Positions 28,095-39,624 of a stretch of 64,000 nt of DNA are shown here, piece after piece. Numbering within the stretch: position 1 is the first letter of the stretch; each line of letters begins with the position of its first letter. The notes below the pieces were generated by a model. The model did no database searches. It saw only the letters and a list, made by a program, of their open reading frames with translations, and had not been told where the DNA came from. Made by a program: the position numbers and the translations under genes. The stretch comes from Ailanthus altissimus (lineage: Eukaryota > Streptophyta > Magnoliopsida > Sapindales > Simaroubaceae): assembly GCA_946807835.1 (NCBI GenBank), contig OX327699.1, positions 20,510,014-20,574,013 of the forward strand, given 5' to 3'.

Positions 28095-29076
28095 AACTTA
28101 AGGGGACAAGCTAAGTTCTCTCATCGACATATTTATCAAGAGTTACGTTGATCGGCAATGTAACTGGGTCAAGACTTTTCAAGAGAAGGTATACACCACC
28201 ATAGACAAAGTTCAAACCCAACTGGAGGACCTGCGTAGAGGGTTTGACACTATTAAGGAGGATGTGGTGCTGTGCAAGCGAGCGGTAGCGAATGGAGTTG
28301 TTGTTGTTCAAGGGATGCTAAAAGTTGAGGCTCCTAAACTGAAGGAGCTCAACGGCAAGTAGAACGCCAAAAATCTCGACAACTACTTTTGACAAATGAA
28401 AAGATACTTCGACGCCATGGGTGTGCGGGATGAAGGAAAGGTAAATACCGCAACCTTATATCTTTTTGATCATACAATTCTGTGGTAGTGTAGGAAAAGC
28501 GAGGAGATACGCAAGGGTACCTCCATCATCAACACTTTGGTAGATTTACAACGGAAGATAAAGCGCTAGTTTTATCCGGAGAACGTAATGCACAATGCAT
28601 ATAAACGGTTAAAGGAATTGAAGAAAATTAAGTCCATTAGCGAGTACGTGGAGAAGTACACCCTGTTAATGCTTTAAATTCCCAACATGAGCGATGAGGA
28701 CTTATTGTTAAATTTTTTAGACAGGTTGCAAACATGGGCATTCAGTGAATTGAAGTGGTATGGGGTAATGAGAATATTTGACGCTCTTACATTAGCAAAA
28801 ACACTCATGAATTACTGCAAGGGTGACTTGGAAAAGTTTAAGAATTCGAGACAATTACAGCAAAGGTGGTGGCACCAAGGAGTTTCGTTCTCTGGAGGAT
28901 GAGGAGGAGAAAAGTAAGCCGCTCAAGTGGGAAAAACAGAAGTACAATAGTCATAGAGGTAATGGACCAAAGACAAATTGCTTCATTTGCGATGGAGATT
29001 ACTTGGTTAAGGATTGTCCGAAGAAGAAGGCTCTCAACACAATTGTTACTACACATAAGGCTTGTGAGCAGGGTTA
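28095..29076 (+). pseudogene. gypsy gag core and zinc knuckle
   Basis: Translated pieces include NAKNLDNYF, KRYFDAMGVRDEGKVNTATL, RKIKRQFYPEN-like and ISEYVEKYTLLML, the retrotransposon gag fold. Several stop codons interrupt it (for example in the NAKNLDNYF segment and near 28676). The knuckle reads CFICDGDYLVKDC: spacing fits the family's CX2CX3HX4C, but the His is replaced by Tyr. Confidence 0.75.
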
Positions 29077-29077
29077 A

Positions 29078-29416
29078 ATGAGGTGTTTGCAGTTGCTCAA
29101 CACGATGAAAGCCAAGCAGAGTGCCAGCGCACCAATGAGAAAGACGTTCATGTATGTTGAAACTTACATCAACTGCATAAAGACTCAAGTACTGATAGAT
29201 ATGGGTGCGACACACAACTTCATTAAGCATACGGAAGAGAAAAGCTTGAAACTTTACGTAGAGAAAGAGGAGGAATTCCTCAAATCGGTAAATGCTGTAG
29301 CCAAACTACTAGATGAAGTGGTTCGAGGGGTTGATATTCATCTAGAAAAATGGCGCAACGAGGTAAATTTCTCAGTAGCACCTCTTGATGATTTCAATAT
29401 GGTATTAAATATGTAG
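29078..29416 (+). pseudogene. gypsy aspartic protease fragment
   Basis: Holds VLIDMGATHNFI where the family usually has the active-site triad D-T/S-G. Asp is kept but the next residue is Met, so activity is doubtful. The frame ends at a stop after DFNMVLNM. Confidence 0.7.
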
Positions 29417-29836
29417 TTCTTGAAGTAGTAAGATATGGTGCCGCTTCCTCGACATGATTATGTGTGCATCATGAATGAAGGGCCTTATATGATACTGACG
29501 GTAAACAAGCCTAAGGGTGGGCAATCTCAACCTAAAGCCAACACCAAACTTCTTTTCGCCATTCAACTAATATGAGTTATTGAGTACAAATAAGGAGCAC
29601 ATCCAGCCACAGTTAGGGAGATGGATGATAAGGCGATAAGGGGCGAGGATAAGCTGCTGATGGGTGTTGCGAAAGTACTCGAGGAGCACAAAGAGGGCGT
29701 ACCAACTATCATACCTCAGAAGCAACCACAAAGGTATGAAATTGAGCATGAGGAAAAGTTAGAACTAGGATTTACGCTTCCAACTACAGCACCGATGCAT
29801 CAACCAAAATTAGGTGAGTTGTGGGGGTAGCTCTAG

Positions 29837-30523
29837 GAGTTATCGGGTATAGGTATCATTCAACAACTCAGATGTCACGTGGTGTGCACTTTCGGCATAA
29901 GAAGTGAGGTAGAGACAAGCAGCGCCATGTCAAGCATTGTGCGAGAGACTTGGTGATGGAGACGATACTTCCACCATAACACAAGACAACACTTCCACTT
30001 CACAAGGGCCTTGCTCGTAGGGACAAATGGTCATTTTTAGTTGCTAAGAGGGTTGGCAATGTTTCGTATATGGTGAGGATACCTTCGAGATAGCAACTGC
30101 GTTCAGTGTTTCCCGAGAGTTGTTTGAAGCTATACCGAAGGGATATGGAAGACATGGAGAAGAAATGTGGACTTTTAGGGATTTTCACATGGAAAGACAA
30201 ATGGGCAAAACTCATTTATTATGAATGGATGGTGCAGAAGAAAGATCCACCTTTAAAGCGTGAGTACTTTGTCAAGTGGAATGGGTTGCCTGATATTGGA
30301 GCACGCTAAAAATACGAAAGCATACAACGGCAGATTAAAGAACGAGGTGTGTAAGTTCCAGCGAAGACTCAACGAGGGCATCACGTGAATTTGGTGGAGG
30401 AGAATATCACGCGCTCAAGTGTTCTTAAGCATTTCTTTGAACACTTAATGCGCAACAAAAGCCTTCTAGAGGCTATGTGGATCGTTGGAGCAGTTCGAAG
30501 GTTGAAGCTTCTAAAAGACCCGC
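29837..30523 (+). pseudogene. gypsy integrase C-terminus and chromodomain remnant
   Basis: Reads KGLARRDKWSFLVAKRVGNV, FPESCLKLYRRDMEDMEKKC and REYFVKWNGLPD followed by a stop at 30307. These are the integrase C-terminal (GPY/F-like) stretch and the start of a chromodomain. Several stops break the frame. The preceding pol domains are deleted. Confidence 0.65.
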
Positions 30524-30884
30524 TGATATAAGTGAAGACTCAGGTCAAATTCACGACTTATTAAGATTGTAAGCCTCTATTTAAAAGAAGAATATTTCAT
30601 AACATATATGATGACATTTAAAAATATTTTGTGGTATATTATTCTATCTTATATTATACCGTTTGATTATTTAAATTTTAACCGTCAATTATATATAACT
30701 ATTAATATAAAAAGAGAACTTTAATTGTACAAAGTATAATCTTATAGTTTATAATCTCTTTAACAATTTAGATAATTTTTTTTTTAAACACCTTATATAC
30801 ATATTTTTTTCATCTTTTTATAATAATTTTTTAAATTACTTAATCGCATAATACATCTAAAACTTTATAGTTTTTTTTTTTAAA
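30524..30884 (+). repeat. 3' LTR of the gypsy element
   Basis: Starts TGATATAAGTGAAGACTC; the end is degenerate (poly-T then TAAA) but is fixed by the TTCAT target duplication. Confidence 0.75.
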
Positions 30885-30889
30885 TTCAT

Positions 30890-31577
30890 TACTCTATCCA
30901 TCGTATCCATATTTTAAAATTATCTTTTACTACGACTTTTCACCACTACCACTTATTTTTATGCATAAATTTAAATTTATGTGGTATGGCAAATCTATAA
31001 TCCGGAATCCAGATGAAATAACAGTCGCGTCTATTTACAGTCATCTAAGTTGTTGGACTGGATAATAGGTATCATCTACATTTGTGTCGTATATGAGGCG
31101 AAAGTAATTAACTGCAAAACTATAAGAAAAGCCATAACAAGTGATGGCATTCGTGACGCGGAAAGTTTAAAAAACACTTGAAAATTCTAAATATTTTTAA
31201 TCAGTCAACATCAGATCCGAGCCTATACCTACAACGAAGATTCACACGTAATGGGTTACCATAACACTCTTTCTCCATTCTCCTCACCTAAAATCAGAAA
31301 GATAACGAATTAAATATATTTAAATTATTGCCCATGTGAATGAGAATTGACACGATGAATCTGCCAAGTATTAAAAGGCGGCTTGTTTTTGTAATTTTGA
31401 TGTTCTTGGTCAACAATCTCTACCTCTCTTTTTTTTTTTCTCTTAGCTTCCTTTCTCTCTCTTTCTCATAATACATATACATATATATATATATATATAT
31501 ATATTCACCCAAAACCAGTAACTCTTTCATTTTATCAAAGCAGGCATCGGAGTCGGAGAAGGAAAAAAGAAAGAAAT
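30890..31577. promoter_or_regulatory. Upstream region of the DUF1645 gene
   Basis: Spacer between the gypsy element and the DUF1645 gene, expected to carry promoter and 5' UTR. A pyrimidine tract (31418-31466) and a TA microsatellite (about 31476-31503) lie shortly before the start codon. Confidence 0.4.
31476..31503. repeat. TA dinucleotide microsatellite near the gene start
   Basis: About 13 TA units, preceded by CATATACA, 75 bp upstream of the DUF1645 ATG. Confidence 0.85.
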
Positions 31578-32612
31578 ATGGAGATAATGATACCTGCAGA
31601 GGCAAATATGGATTTCGATTTCAACAGTGCAAGATCAACTCCATGTCCAAGTGCTCCTTCATCGCCAAGACGCTTCGGCAAATTGTTGTACACCAGCGCA
31701 CCGACAAGTCCCTCGCGCATTGCTGAGTTTTATGGAGAATTTGACAGCTTTTACATGGCGAATGAGAGTAATAACAGGAGGTGTTCGTCAGGGATTCCTT
31801 TTGATTGGGAAGAGAAGCCTGGTACACCAAAATCTCCCAAGGAAAATTCTAATCAAGATGAATTCGCTTTTGATTTCAGCGCGGAGCGTGAGAAGAAATC
31901 CCTTACAGCTGAGGAACTCTTCGATGGAGGTAAAATTCGTCCATTAAAGCCTTCGCCTCGATTGCAACTTGACGAGTACGTAACCCAGAAGAGTCCACTT
32001 TTGTCTCCAAGGTCGCCAAGATCACCAACATCGCCAATATCACAAGGTAAAAAGATTATTCGCCAAGTATTTTCACCCACAAGTAAAAATAAGGCTGATC
32101 CAAGCAAGAGAAGAGAAAATGAAAGAGGAAGGCAAAGAAGAGCTGAATTATCAAGTTCAAGCCGTAGAGTAGCAAGGTCACTTTCTCCATACAGAGTATC
32201 TGAATATCCATGGGAAGAAGAAGAAAAACAACAGCAACAAGACACAAAGCGGACATCTAATTCAAAGCTGCCGCCTCCATCTTCAAAGAGTTCTTCAAAG
32301 AAATGGTGTTTGAAGGATTTCCTGTTCCGAAGTGCATCGGAGGGAAGAGCCAAGGATAAAGATCCATTCAGCAAGTATGGAGGGTTGTTCAAGAGAAATG
32401 AAGATGCAAAAAACACCATTTCTCGTTCGACAGACAGCTCGAGTTCCAGTTCAGGAACAAGATCCAGGAGCAAAGGAACTATTTCGGCCCACGAGTTGCA
32501 TTATACAAAGAATAAAGCTGCGTCCGAGGATTTGAAGAAGAGAACTTACTTGCCTTACAAACAAGGCATTTTGGGCAGACTGGCCGTTAATCCTGCTACC
32601 TACGGACGTTGA
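31578..32612 (+). CDS. DUF1645 family protein, complete and intronless
   Basis: 344 residues in one exon. The N-terminus (residues 1-50) is Ser/Pro-rich (ARSTPCPSAPSSPRRFGKLL). Conserved blocks of the family follow: GIPFDWEEKPGTPK (72-85), EFAFDFS (95-101), LTAEELFDGGKIRPLKPSPR (109-128), WCLKDFLFRSASEGR (about 240-255) and AHELHYTKNK with TYLPYKQGILGRL near the C-terminus. A Ser run and basic stretches give a disordered, nuclear-looking protein with no catalytic motif. Plant DUF1645 proteins have been linked to growth and stress responses (rice SGL is one), but the molecular role is unknown. The first ATG is used; a second Met sits at residue 4. The frame is intact and lies between transposon remnants. 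Confidence 0.9.
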   Translation: MEIMIPAEANMDFDFNSARSTPCPSAPSSPRRFGKLLYTSAPTSPSRIAEFYGEFDSFYMANESNNRRCSSGIPFDWEEKPGTPKSPKENSNQDEFAFDFSAEREKKSLTAEELFDGGKIRPLKPSPRLQLDEYVTQKSPLLSPRSPRSPTSPISQGKKIIRQVFSPTSKNKADPSKRRENERGRQRRAELSSSSRRVARSLSPYRVSEYPWEEEEKQQQQDTKRTSNSKLPPPSSKSSSKKWCLKDFLFRSASEGRAKDKDPFSKYGGLFKRNEDAKNTISRSTDSSSSSSGTRSRSKGTISAHELHYTKNKAASEDLKKRTYLPYKQGILGRLAVNPATYGR

Positions 32613-34084
32613 TGCAATTGTATACCAAAATTTTAATTTTATTTGCGTTGATTGTAAAGATACTTTTGTGATCCTATATAAGTGTAGAGGCTTTTTTTTT
32701 TAAAGAAAAACCTGAGGAGCAGATTGGAATTGTACGAGATATGGTGATTGTAATCTTTGATTATTTTTTCTGGAACCATATATTGATTCAGTGCTATGGT
32801 ATAAAGAAATGCAACTGATAATAAGATCATACAAATCCTAGTGAAAAGAAATCGAAAATAATAAAAAAAGAAAAATATTAATAGAAACATGCCAATCAAA
32901 ATCGATATTTTATGATTTATTGCACTTGAGATAATGAGATGTCTGCTCTGTACATTTTGATTCATATTCGTTCTTTCCGTACTAGTTAGTTTGTTAAAAG
33001 GCGTATGTAATCAGTAATTTCTTAGTACATTAAACGTCATAGAAGGAACAAAGACAATACAACAGGAACCACCCACTCCATATAATATTATGTCGATTTG
33101 CCGGTAAAATGAACATGTTAAGAAAAAAAAATGTAATATCAAAAAACTTGTGACCCATAACAGATAGTAATACTCTCCAACGGAATTAAATATGAAAGAA
33201 AAATGATTAGAATTCGGTGCCTTCTAGAGGAGTTAACCTGCTCAAAAGTCATATAATTAACAGCATAACATCTGTCGCCACTTTTAAAATGATTGACCAA
33301 GTTGTTGTCAGTGCTTACAAGCGAATCGCTGGATACTGGATAGATATGAACTTAGCAGAAATCTATTTATTTTACTATGATATCAATAAATCTTCTTTCA
33401 CGATGTCCCCATTACAACGCAAGCTAATGTTTATTAAAAGAATCTCTGTCAACTTCTAGAAGTGGTTAGCCTTGATTGGCACATATGAATGCAACACCAC
33501 TAATTCAACGCAATTGTTTCATAACCCAGTCTACTAAGGTTAGAATATAAGAAGTTTACCCCGAAGAAAAAGAAAAAAAAAAAAAGCTGGAAAACAATGG
33601 AGCTAGACTGTGGTGCATGAAATGCAATTAGCTCCTCACCCAAACAAGGGGTATATATAATGGAAGGATCAAGCTACTGTTACTTAAAATGGGATACAAA
33701 ACACCAATCTACTTTTAAGTACCTATTGAAAGAGTATAAAGTTCATACATATGTAGTCCACCATGCAGCAGGTTTTAAGAAGTACCAGAGATTAATCTAA
33801 ATGTATTCCACAATCCGGTAGCCATTTTGCAGCCGTCTGAAGTGCTTAGTGTGGTCAAATTATTAGAGCAGAATCAAACTTCCTGAAAAGGAGAAAATTG
33901 ATTGCTCTGATAAAATGGTACCCAAAACCAGAAACCCATAGTTGATTAAAATGATGGCTTCACTGGTACTAAAGCAGCTACTAAAAATACCTGAACTGAT
34001 ACTGTTATATCCTAAATGCGCAGTCAAAGTTATCGATTTTGATTGGAGTAATATCATCTGCAACATCTGTTCTATCCTAAATGC
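32613..34084. other. 3' flanks of the DUF1645 gene and the S9 pseudogene
   Basis: Convergent intergenic space. No further gene is seen; the frames at 32639-32965 and 33217-33459 lack any recognisable feature. The stretch 34008-34072 is a copy of the adjoining terminal exon. Confidence 0.45.
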
Positions 34085-34137
34085 TCAGTCAAAGCTATAG
34101 ATTTTGATTGGAGTAATGTCATCTGCAACATTGAAGT
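34008..34137. repeat. 65-bp tandem duplication at the end of the S9 pseudogene
   Basis: TATCCTAAATGCKCAGTCAA through GGAGTAATRTCATCTGCAAC occurs at 34008 and again at 34073. The second unit contains the stop codon and last codons (DDITPIKI) of the terminal exon; the first is an extra copy beyond the stop. Confidence 0.85.
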
Positions 34138-37100
34138 GTCCAATCAATCGTGCAAAAAACACCATCTGTTGTTCAAGCGTGAACTTAATATTCTCAGCCT
34201 GGGTACAATACTAGGTCAGTGGTAATGTTTTTCAGAAATCAAGCAAAGTGAGTAATTGAATAACTTGTAAATAGCATATACCTTGCGGAAACCATGCTGT
34301 TCTCCTTTGTACTCCACAAGTGGTAATGTTTTTCAGAAATCAAGCAAAGTGAGTAATTGAATAACTTGTAAATAGCATATACCTTGCGGAAACCATGCTG
34401 TTCTCCTTTGTACTCCACAAGAGCAACAGGTAAATCCTTTTTCTTCAGAGCACAATAGATTTTACGAGCTTGATCAGGAGGTACAACTTGCAATATGTGC
34501 AAGAGATTCTTTGAAATCAATTGTGGAGATTCAGAAACTAGAATAACCAAAACCTCCAAAAAAGAAAAAAAAATGATACAGGAAGTATAACTGAATACAG
34601 TAACTGCATTTACTTATTAATCATAGAAGACTCATTCCACCACACTAAAATTAGCATCCTATATCTAAAACACAAATATATGATAATTCAAAACAAACTT
34701 GAAAAGAGTATAACATTTCCATATTTAAGTTACAATTTACTTGTTGTACATTGATCTAGTCTTCCTCTGGAACCGCATCAGAGAAACATAAATAGCAGCT
34801 TCTAACACAAAACTCTGGTTGCAGTACAGAATTTATTAATTCCCTTAGAGTCCATTTACTATCGAGATGCTTCTACTGAGCTTTCAAAGCATAACAGCTA
34901 AAATGTTTGGTAAACACAACTTTCACTCCCCAATTAGGTATTTACTAAGCATCAAAACTACACCACCTCTATACCAAATAGACCCTTAATAATTCAAACG
35001 AAATGGTAAGAAAACCAGGAGAAAAGAAAATAGAAATGAAGTTATACCTTGTCCTCCAATCCTTGGAATAAAATTATTGGGCAAGAAAATTTATCAACAA
35101 AATTGATTGGTGATCTCTCAAAGTACTCGTTTTCACCTCCTGCAACCAGCTAGTCAAACTTAGTAATATATGGACTAAACAGAGCAAAAGATGAAATGAT
35201 GAATTAAGTACATTTCTATATAATTTTACCAACAAGGTTATCAATACAATGAGATTCAAATTTGTGAGTTTCTGCTCTCAACATGCTAACGTCAGCAACC
35301 TGTCATGGCGCAATACACATATAATTCTGTTATTTTTTAATGTGCAGTATTTGCCTTTAGATCTTTACAATAAAATCTATACAGGGAAGGATATTATAGA
35401 TCTATAAAACTTCAGAATAAGAAAAAAAAAAAGAATTCATCAAAATATGGAAGAATATACACACATCACCAAGAAACACCAAATAGCTTTGGAAGAGCTT
35501 CTGCTAGATTTTTTAGCAATGTTTGTATTGGCCACAGTAACAGAACTACTTCCTAGCAGCTTCCCAACATTTGATCTCAGACCTCAGTTAACTAAGAGAT
35601 GAACTTAGTTAACTACCCTTTCATGGATTCATTACAGCATACTACCCTTCAACTAAATGCTAAAATCTCCTACTAGATTTGCATCCTATCAAACCTAAAT
35701 CGACCTGAATAAACCTGAGCCATGATACTACCTTGAGATCTAAACAATACATGAGCACTAAGAAATGACTCTGGTTTTAACTAGATTCAACCAGAAGTCA
35801 AAAGCTTCATTTTGAAAAAACACAACCACTTCTACACAACTGGAATAGATATCAAGTCCAGACACTAGTTTAGTTCACGACCAATTTTCGCTGAAAATTG
35901 TTTCAGAGAACATAAGCAGATGACATTAAGGAAAGAAGCATGATGCAGACAACATAAGCACAAGAGATACACAGAAATACTTCAGATAGTATGAAGTCAG
36001 AACTCACCATACAGGGAAGCTCCAGCTTTAAATGTGTCTCTAAAAGCTAGAGCAGCTAAGGTTGTGTAGCCACCAGCAGAGCCACCAGTTATACATAGTC
36101 GATTCCCATCTGCCTTTCCTCTGTCAACCTAGATGAAAGAGATGTATATTGACATCACATACCAAGCCCACAGATTAAAAAATTAGAAAGAACTGAGAGA
36201 AGTGTGACATTACCAAAAATTTAGCGCAACTGCAACAGTCATTAACATCAACGATTCCCCAGTGCCCCCAAAGCCAGTCAGGAAATTCTCTGCCATAACC
36301 TTCAAAATAATGTTCATGCATGTGACCTCATCATATGATCTGATTTCTTAAATGCATTTCTTCAATGTTTCAAAATAATTGCAAGAACATTCTAAATGAT
36401 TGAGAAAGGGTCTTATACGAATTGACTCAAAGAAGGTAGGTATTCTCCAAGTTAATGCGACCATATGAATATGAGTTTCTATGAAATGGATTCGAGAGGA
36501 GATGAAAATGAAAAACATGTTTACTGGTTTATGTTATAGAGGACAAACCAGTGCTTCCACCATAGTTCACATCGACAAATGCCCAGCCTCTACTAGTCCA
36601 GTACTGGATACTTAGATTTAAGACACCATGTGTTTCATTTGTAGGTCCTCCTGCATATTTACAACCACATAATCATATGAAAATTCAATATACAAGAGCA
36701 ATTTACCCTTTCTTTAAAGAGAATGCTTACTGTACCATGGAGAGAGAGAGAGACAGAGAGAAGACTCCTAAAGTGAATAGAGGCATTGGACTTCACAAGT
36801 ACAGCAATTGCCACACAGCCATGGGAACAAAGCAACTAGGTATTTTAAATTTCTTGATTGCAACCCATAAAAAAAATCTCAAAAGATTATATATTTTAAA
36901 CTTTTGTAGTATTTTATGACCATAAATCTATTCAACAGATTAATTCTATTTGCAAAATCCTTTGGTTGCTACTTTGGTCAGCATTATTCACATTCCTTGA
37001 CTCAAATTTTTATTAATCAAGTATCCTATCAGCGTATCACATAGAGAGTTCCGAAAGGTAATGTCATATTTTCTGACGATGTTAATGTACAATTTGAAGG

Positions 37101-39624
37101 CACATAACACAGAAATTATAAATAATCTCAATAATGATGTAACCAAAGTGACCAACACATACATGCTGGATGAATAAATTTCCTACAATCCCAATATAAG
37201 TTCCTTTTTCTTTGTTTTACCTTCAGATGCTGGAAGACTTCTAACGCTACAAACCAAAAGATTTGTATTATTAGTAACAAACCATGACTTTTCAACAACA
37301 ACAGAGGCTTTTCTTCTTGACTAGCCTGGTAGATGGGATTAGATGGTGGATTATATAGTATGCATATGCCCTTTACCAGGAACTTCTGTTGGGAATTCGA
37401 TTAACTCTGGCAAGCTGAAATATGTCTTGTACTTCACAGTATCTGGTGAGGAAGATCAAACAATCTTGAAATCAACAGCTTTTAATTTGTGGTCATCTAA
37501 AGTCACCTACAAAGATAAAAAAAGAAAGTCACTGCCAATATCACCAACTAAAATATCTCAACAATCAACACTATCATTAGCCAGTCTTCAAGAAGCAAAA
37601 TGGCAATAGAAACCTTAGCCACTGATGACAGCTGAACAGCAGATGCTCCCTCAACATACAGGCAATCATTCCCCAAAATCTGCACAATTAGTGTACATGA
37701 TATAGAAACATCATCAGTTTTCTTTTTTATGATGGATATTTTTAATACTACAATAGTGGACAGGATAAGGTTTCTGAATATACAATATTGTCTACATCAG
37801 TGAAGGAATACAGAGATAAGGAGCCCTCAACATCATCCACAATTCCAAGGTATGACCTCCCATTTTGCCTGCATCAAAACATAAGAAACTTTGATGCACT
37901 CTGTATATAGGTTGACCACAACTTATGAGTGATAAGCATGTTGGTGCTCATGTAAGCACATATGCGTGACAACATGAAATTTAAGAACCCAACAAGAATA
38001 ACTTTCTCATGGTTTACCTGTGGGTGCAAGCAATTAAGTTCTTTTCTCCATGGCTTTAAATAGTTTCATAAGAATTCATACCAAAACCTCCGCGACCATG
38101 GTATAAACTGCTAGCACCACATTGCTTGATTCAATCTGTTACAGGTGGAGAAAATCAGGTCTACAGGATGAGGAAAATGTGAAATCTGGCCTAATATCAT
38201 TTGCAAGCAGTAGTAGTGCTCAGCATGAAAAATTCTTTAAATGGATGCTTAATAAATGATGTTTGACTGCATGCCCATGTTCAAGCTGTGTGATTGTTTG
38301 CATGAAAAGAATTAAAGAAATGATACATGAAACATAAAGCTGGAAGCTTCATGCATAGAATGTTTTAACTGCACTCTCATGTTAAAGCAAGGCTCTTGTC
38401 ACAACCAAAAGTTTGTACATAGTAATGCTAATTGCAGAAAATACAACTACCAGAATAGGTCAAAAAATTGGCACTCACCGACTTGTGGAGATTCCAAAAT
38501 CCACTTTTTCTATCAGTAACAAAAAATAATTCACCTGCATCAATGCAAAGATATATATTCATACAGCTGACACAATGAAATTTTGATAATTCTAATTAGC
38601 TAATACATCAATATTTCGCACTTGGATTCTCATATCAATTGTCATATGCTATATATAATAATCGTGAGTGTTCCATATAACCAACACAAGTTTCCAAAAA
38701 CTGGGTTTGGAGTGAACTAGGTTTTGGAGTCTGAAACTATATTTCAATTAAGAGTTACTTAAGTTGATTTGAGTTAACAAGGACTTGGTATTTAGGAAGA
38801 ATGTTATCAAAGTTGTTTATCCAATGGCTTTTCCCTGGCATATAGAAAAATTATTCTCCTGGAATTAGAGGCAAATACAAGCTCTGGCCATAGCACAGGT
38901 TTTGCAGAATTTATTTTCAGAAATATGTACTAAATGATACAGCGTTGTCCTTAGCATACAAACCATATTAGCTGTTCAAAACAAAGTACCTTTAGAGGAC
39001 CACTTGGGTTCTGTAGGAGACTCCATAAGTGTAGGATAAAAACCAGCAATGCATATGCGTTTGTAGAAATCTCTGCATTGTAGAATTAAAGAATTTATCC
39101 AATTTATCTAGGATAAGAACATTTAAGTCAGATAATTAACAAAATTTCAACCCTCAAGAGTGTCTATAAAAGAATAACTAATGTGAGGCAGAGCAAACAA
39201 TTCAAATATGAAAGATCCCACAAGACTGCGTAAGGAAATTATGTCATGTGATGAGCCAACATTTAGGATGTTTAATATAATAAGCAAAATAATGGTCAAC
39301 ATTTCCAGTTTTCAACTGAGTTCTACGAATCCTCTTTCCCTGTCATAAACAATCACTTAATATGCATATATTTATGGTTTATGTCATACTAAGTTAAATA
39401 ATAGAAAACAAAAATCTGTTAAGTAACATGGGGTTAGTTCTTAGAAAAAGTACAGCGATTCAGCCAAAAAGGAATTTTGCCTACCCATTTTCAGAAATAT
39501 AGCCAACCCAGAGCTCTGTTTTATCCCAAGGCATGTTAGGGTGATGCCATATAATCCATGCTATCCTTTCACCTTGTAGGTCCATACGTGGGAAGGCATC
39601 AAAGTCACTACCACCATCTAAGAC
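34085..39624 (-). pseudogene. S9 prolyl-oligopeptidase-like gene (At5g36210-like), probable pseudogene
   Basis: Fourteen exon remnants, in transcript order: 39624-39485, 39072-38990, 38534-38479, 38135-38018, 37868-37784, 37679-37614, 37506-37283, 36650-36549, 36299-36214, 36128-36008, 35299-35230, 35139-35048, 34487-34383 and 34198-34085. They read as a plant dipeptidyl-peptidase/acylamino-acyl-peptidase-like protein: [50 protein letters not shown] (catalytic Ser), [11 protein letters not shown] (Asp region) and EYKGEQHGFRK (His). Lesions seen: frameshift and TAA (38056-38058) in exon 4 of the list; TGA at 37456-37458 in place of the usual Trp, plus indels near 37355-37385; a 2-nt loss at the 35299 junction; acceptor AG turned to AA at the 34487 exon; a duplicated donor region. 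Roughly the first 190 residues of the family are absent upstream. The original enzyme would be a soluble peptidase. Confidence 0.85.
34220..34421. repeat. Perfect 101-bp tandem duplication across an exon-intron boundary
   Basis: 34220-34320 and 34321-34421 appear identical. Each contains the exon end coding LVEYKGEQHGFRK, its GTATATGC donor and the first part of the intron. Because 101 is not a multiple of three, use of the downstream donor would shift the frame; the upstream one would give the normal junction. Confidence 0.95.

Larger units (their letters stand above)
25274..30884 (+). mobile_element. Decayed Ty3/gypsy chromovirus with a nested solo LTR
   Basis: LTRs lie at 25274-25638 and 30524-30884, flanked by TTCAT duplications (25269-25273 and 30885-30889). 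A primer-binding-like TTTGGTATTAAAGCAGG follows the 5' LTR at 25639-25655. The order is gag start, nested solo LTR (25881-28089), gag core, zinc knuckle, aspartic protease, then directly the integrase C-terminus and a chromodomain-like tail. Reverse transcriptase, RNase H and the integrase core are gone, and stop codons interrupt what remains. It is non-autonomous. The chromodomain places it in the chromovirus branch. Confidence 0.8.

Noticed and set aside
31853..32473. 206-codon antisense frame over the DUF1645 gene
   Set aside because: A shadow of the Ser-rich sense codons; the sense frame has the family motifs.
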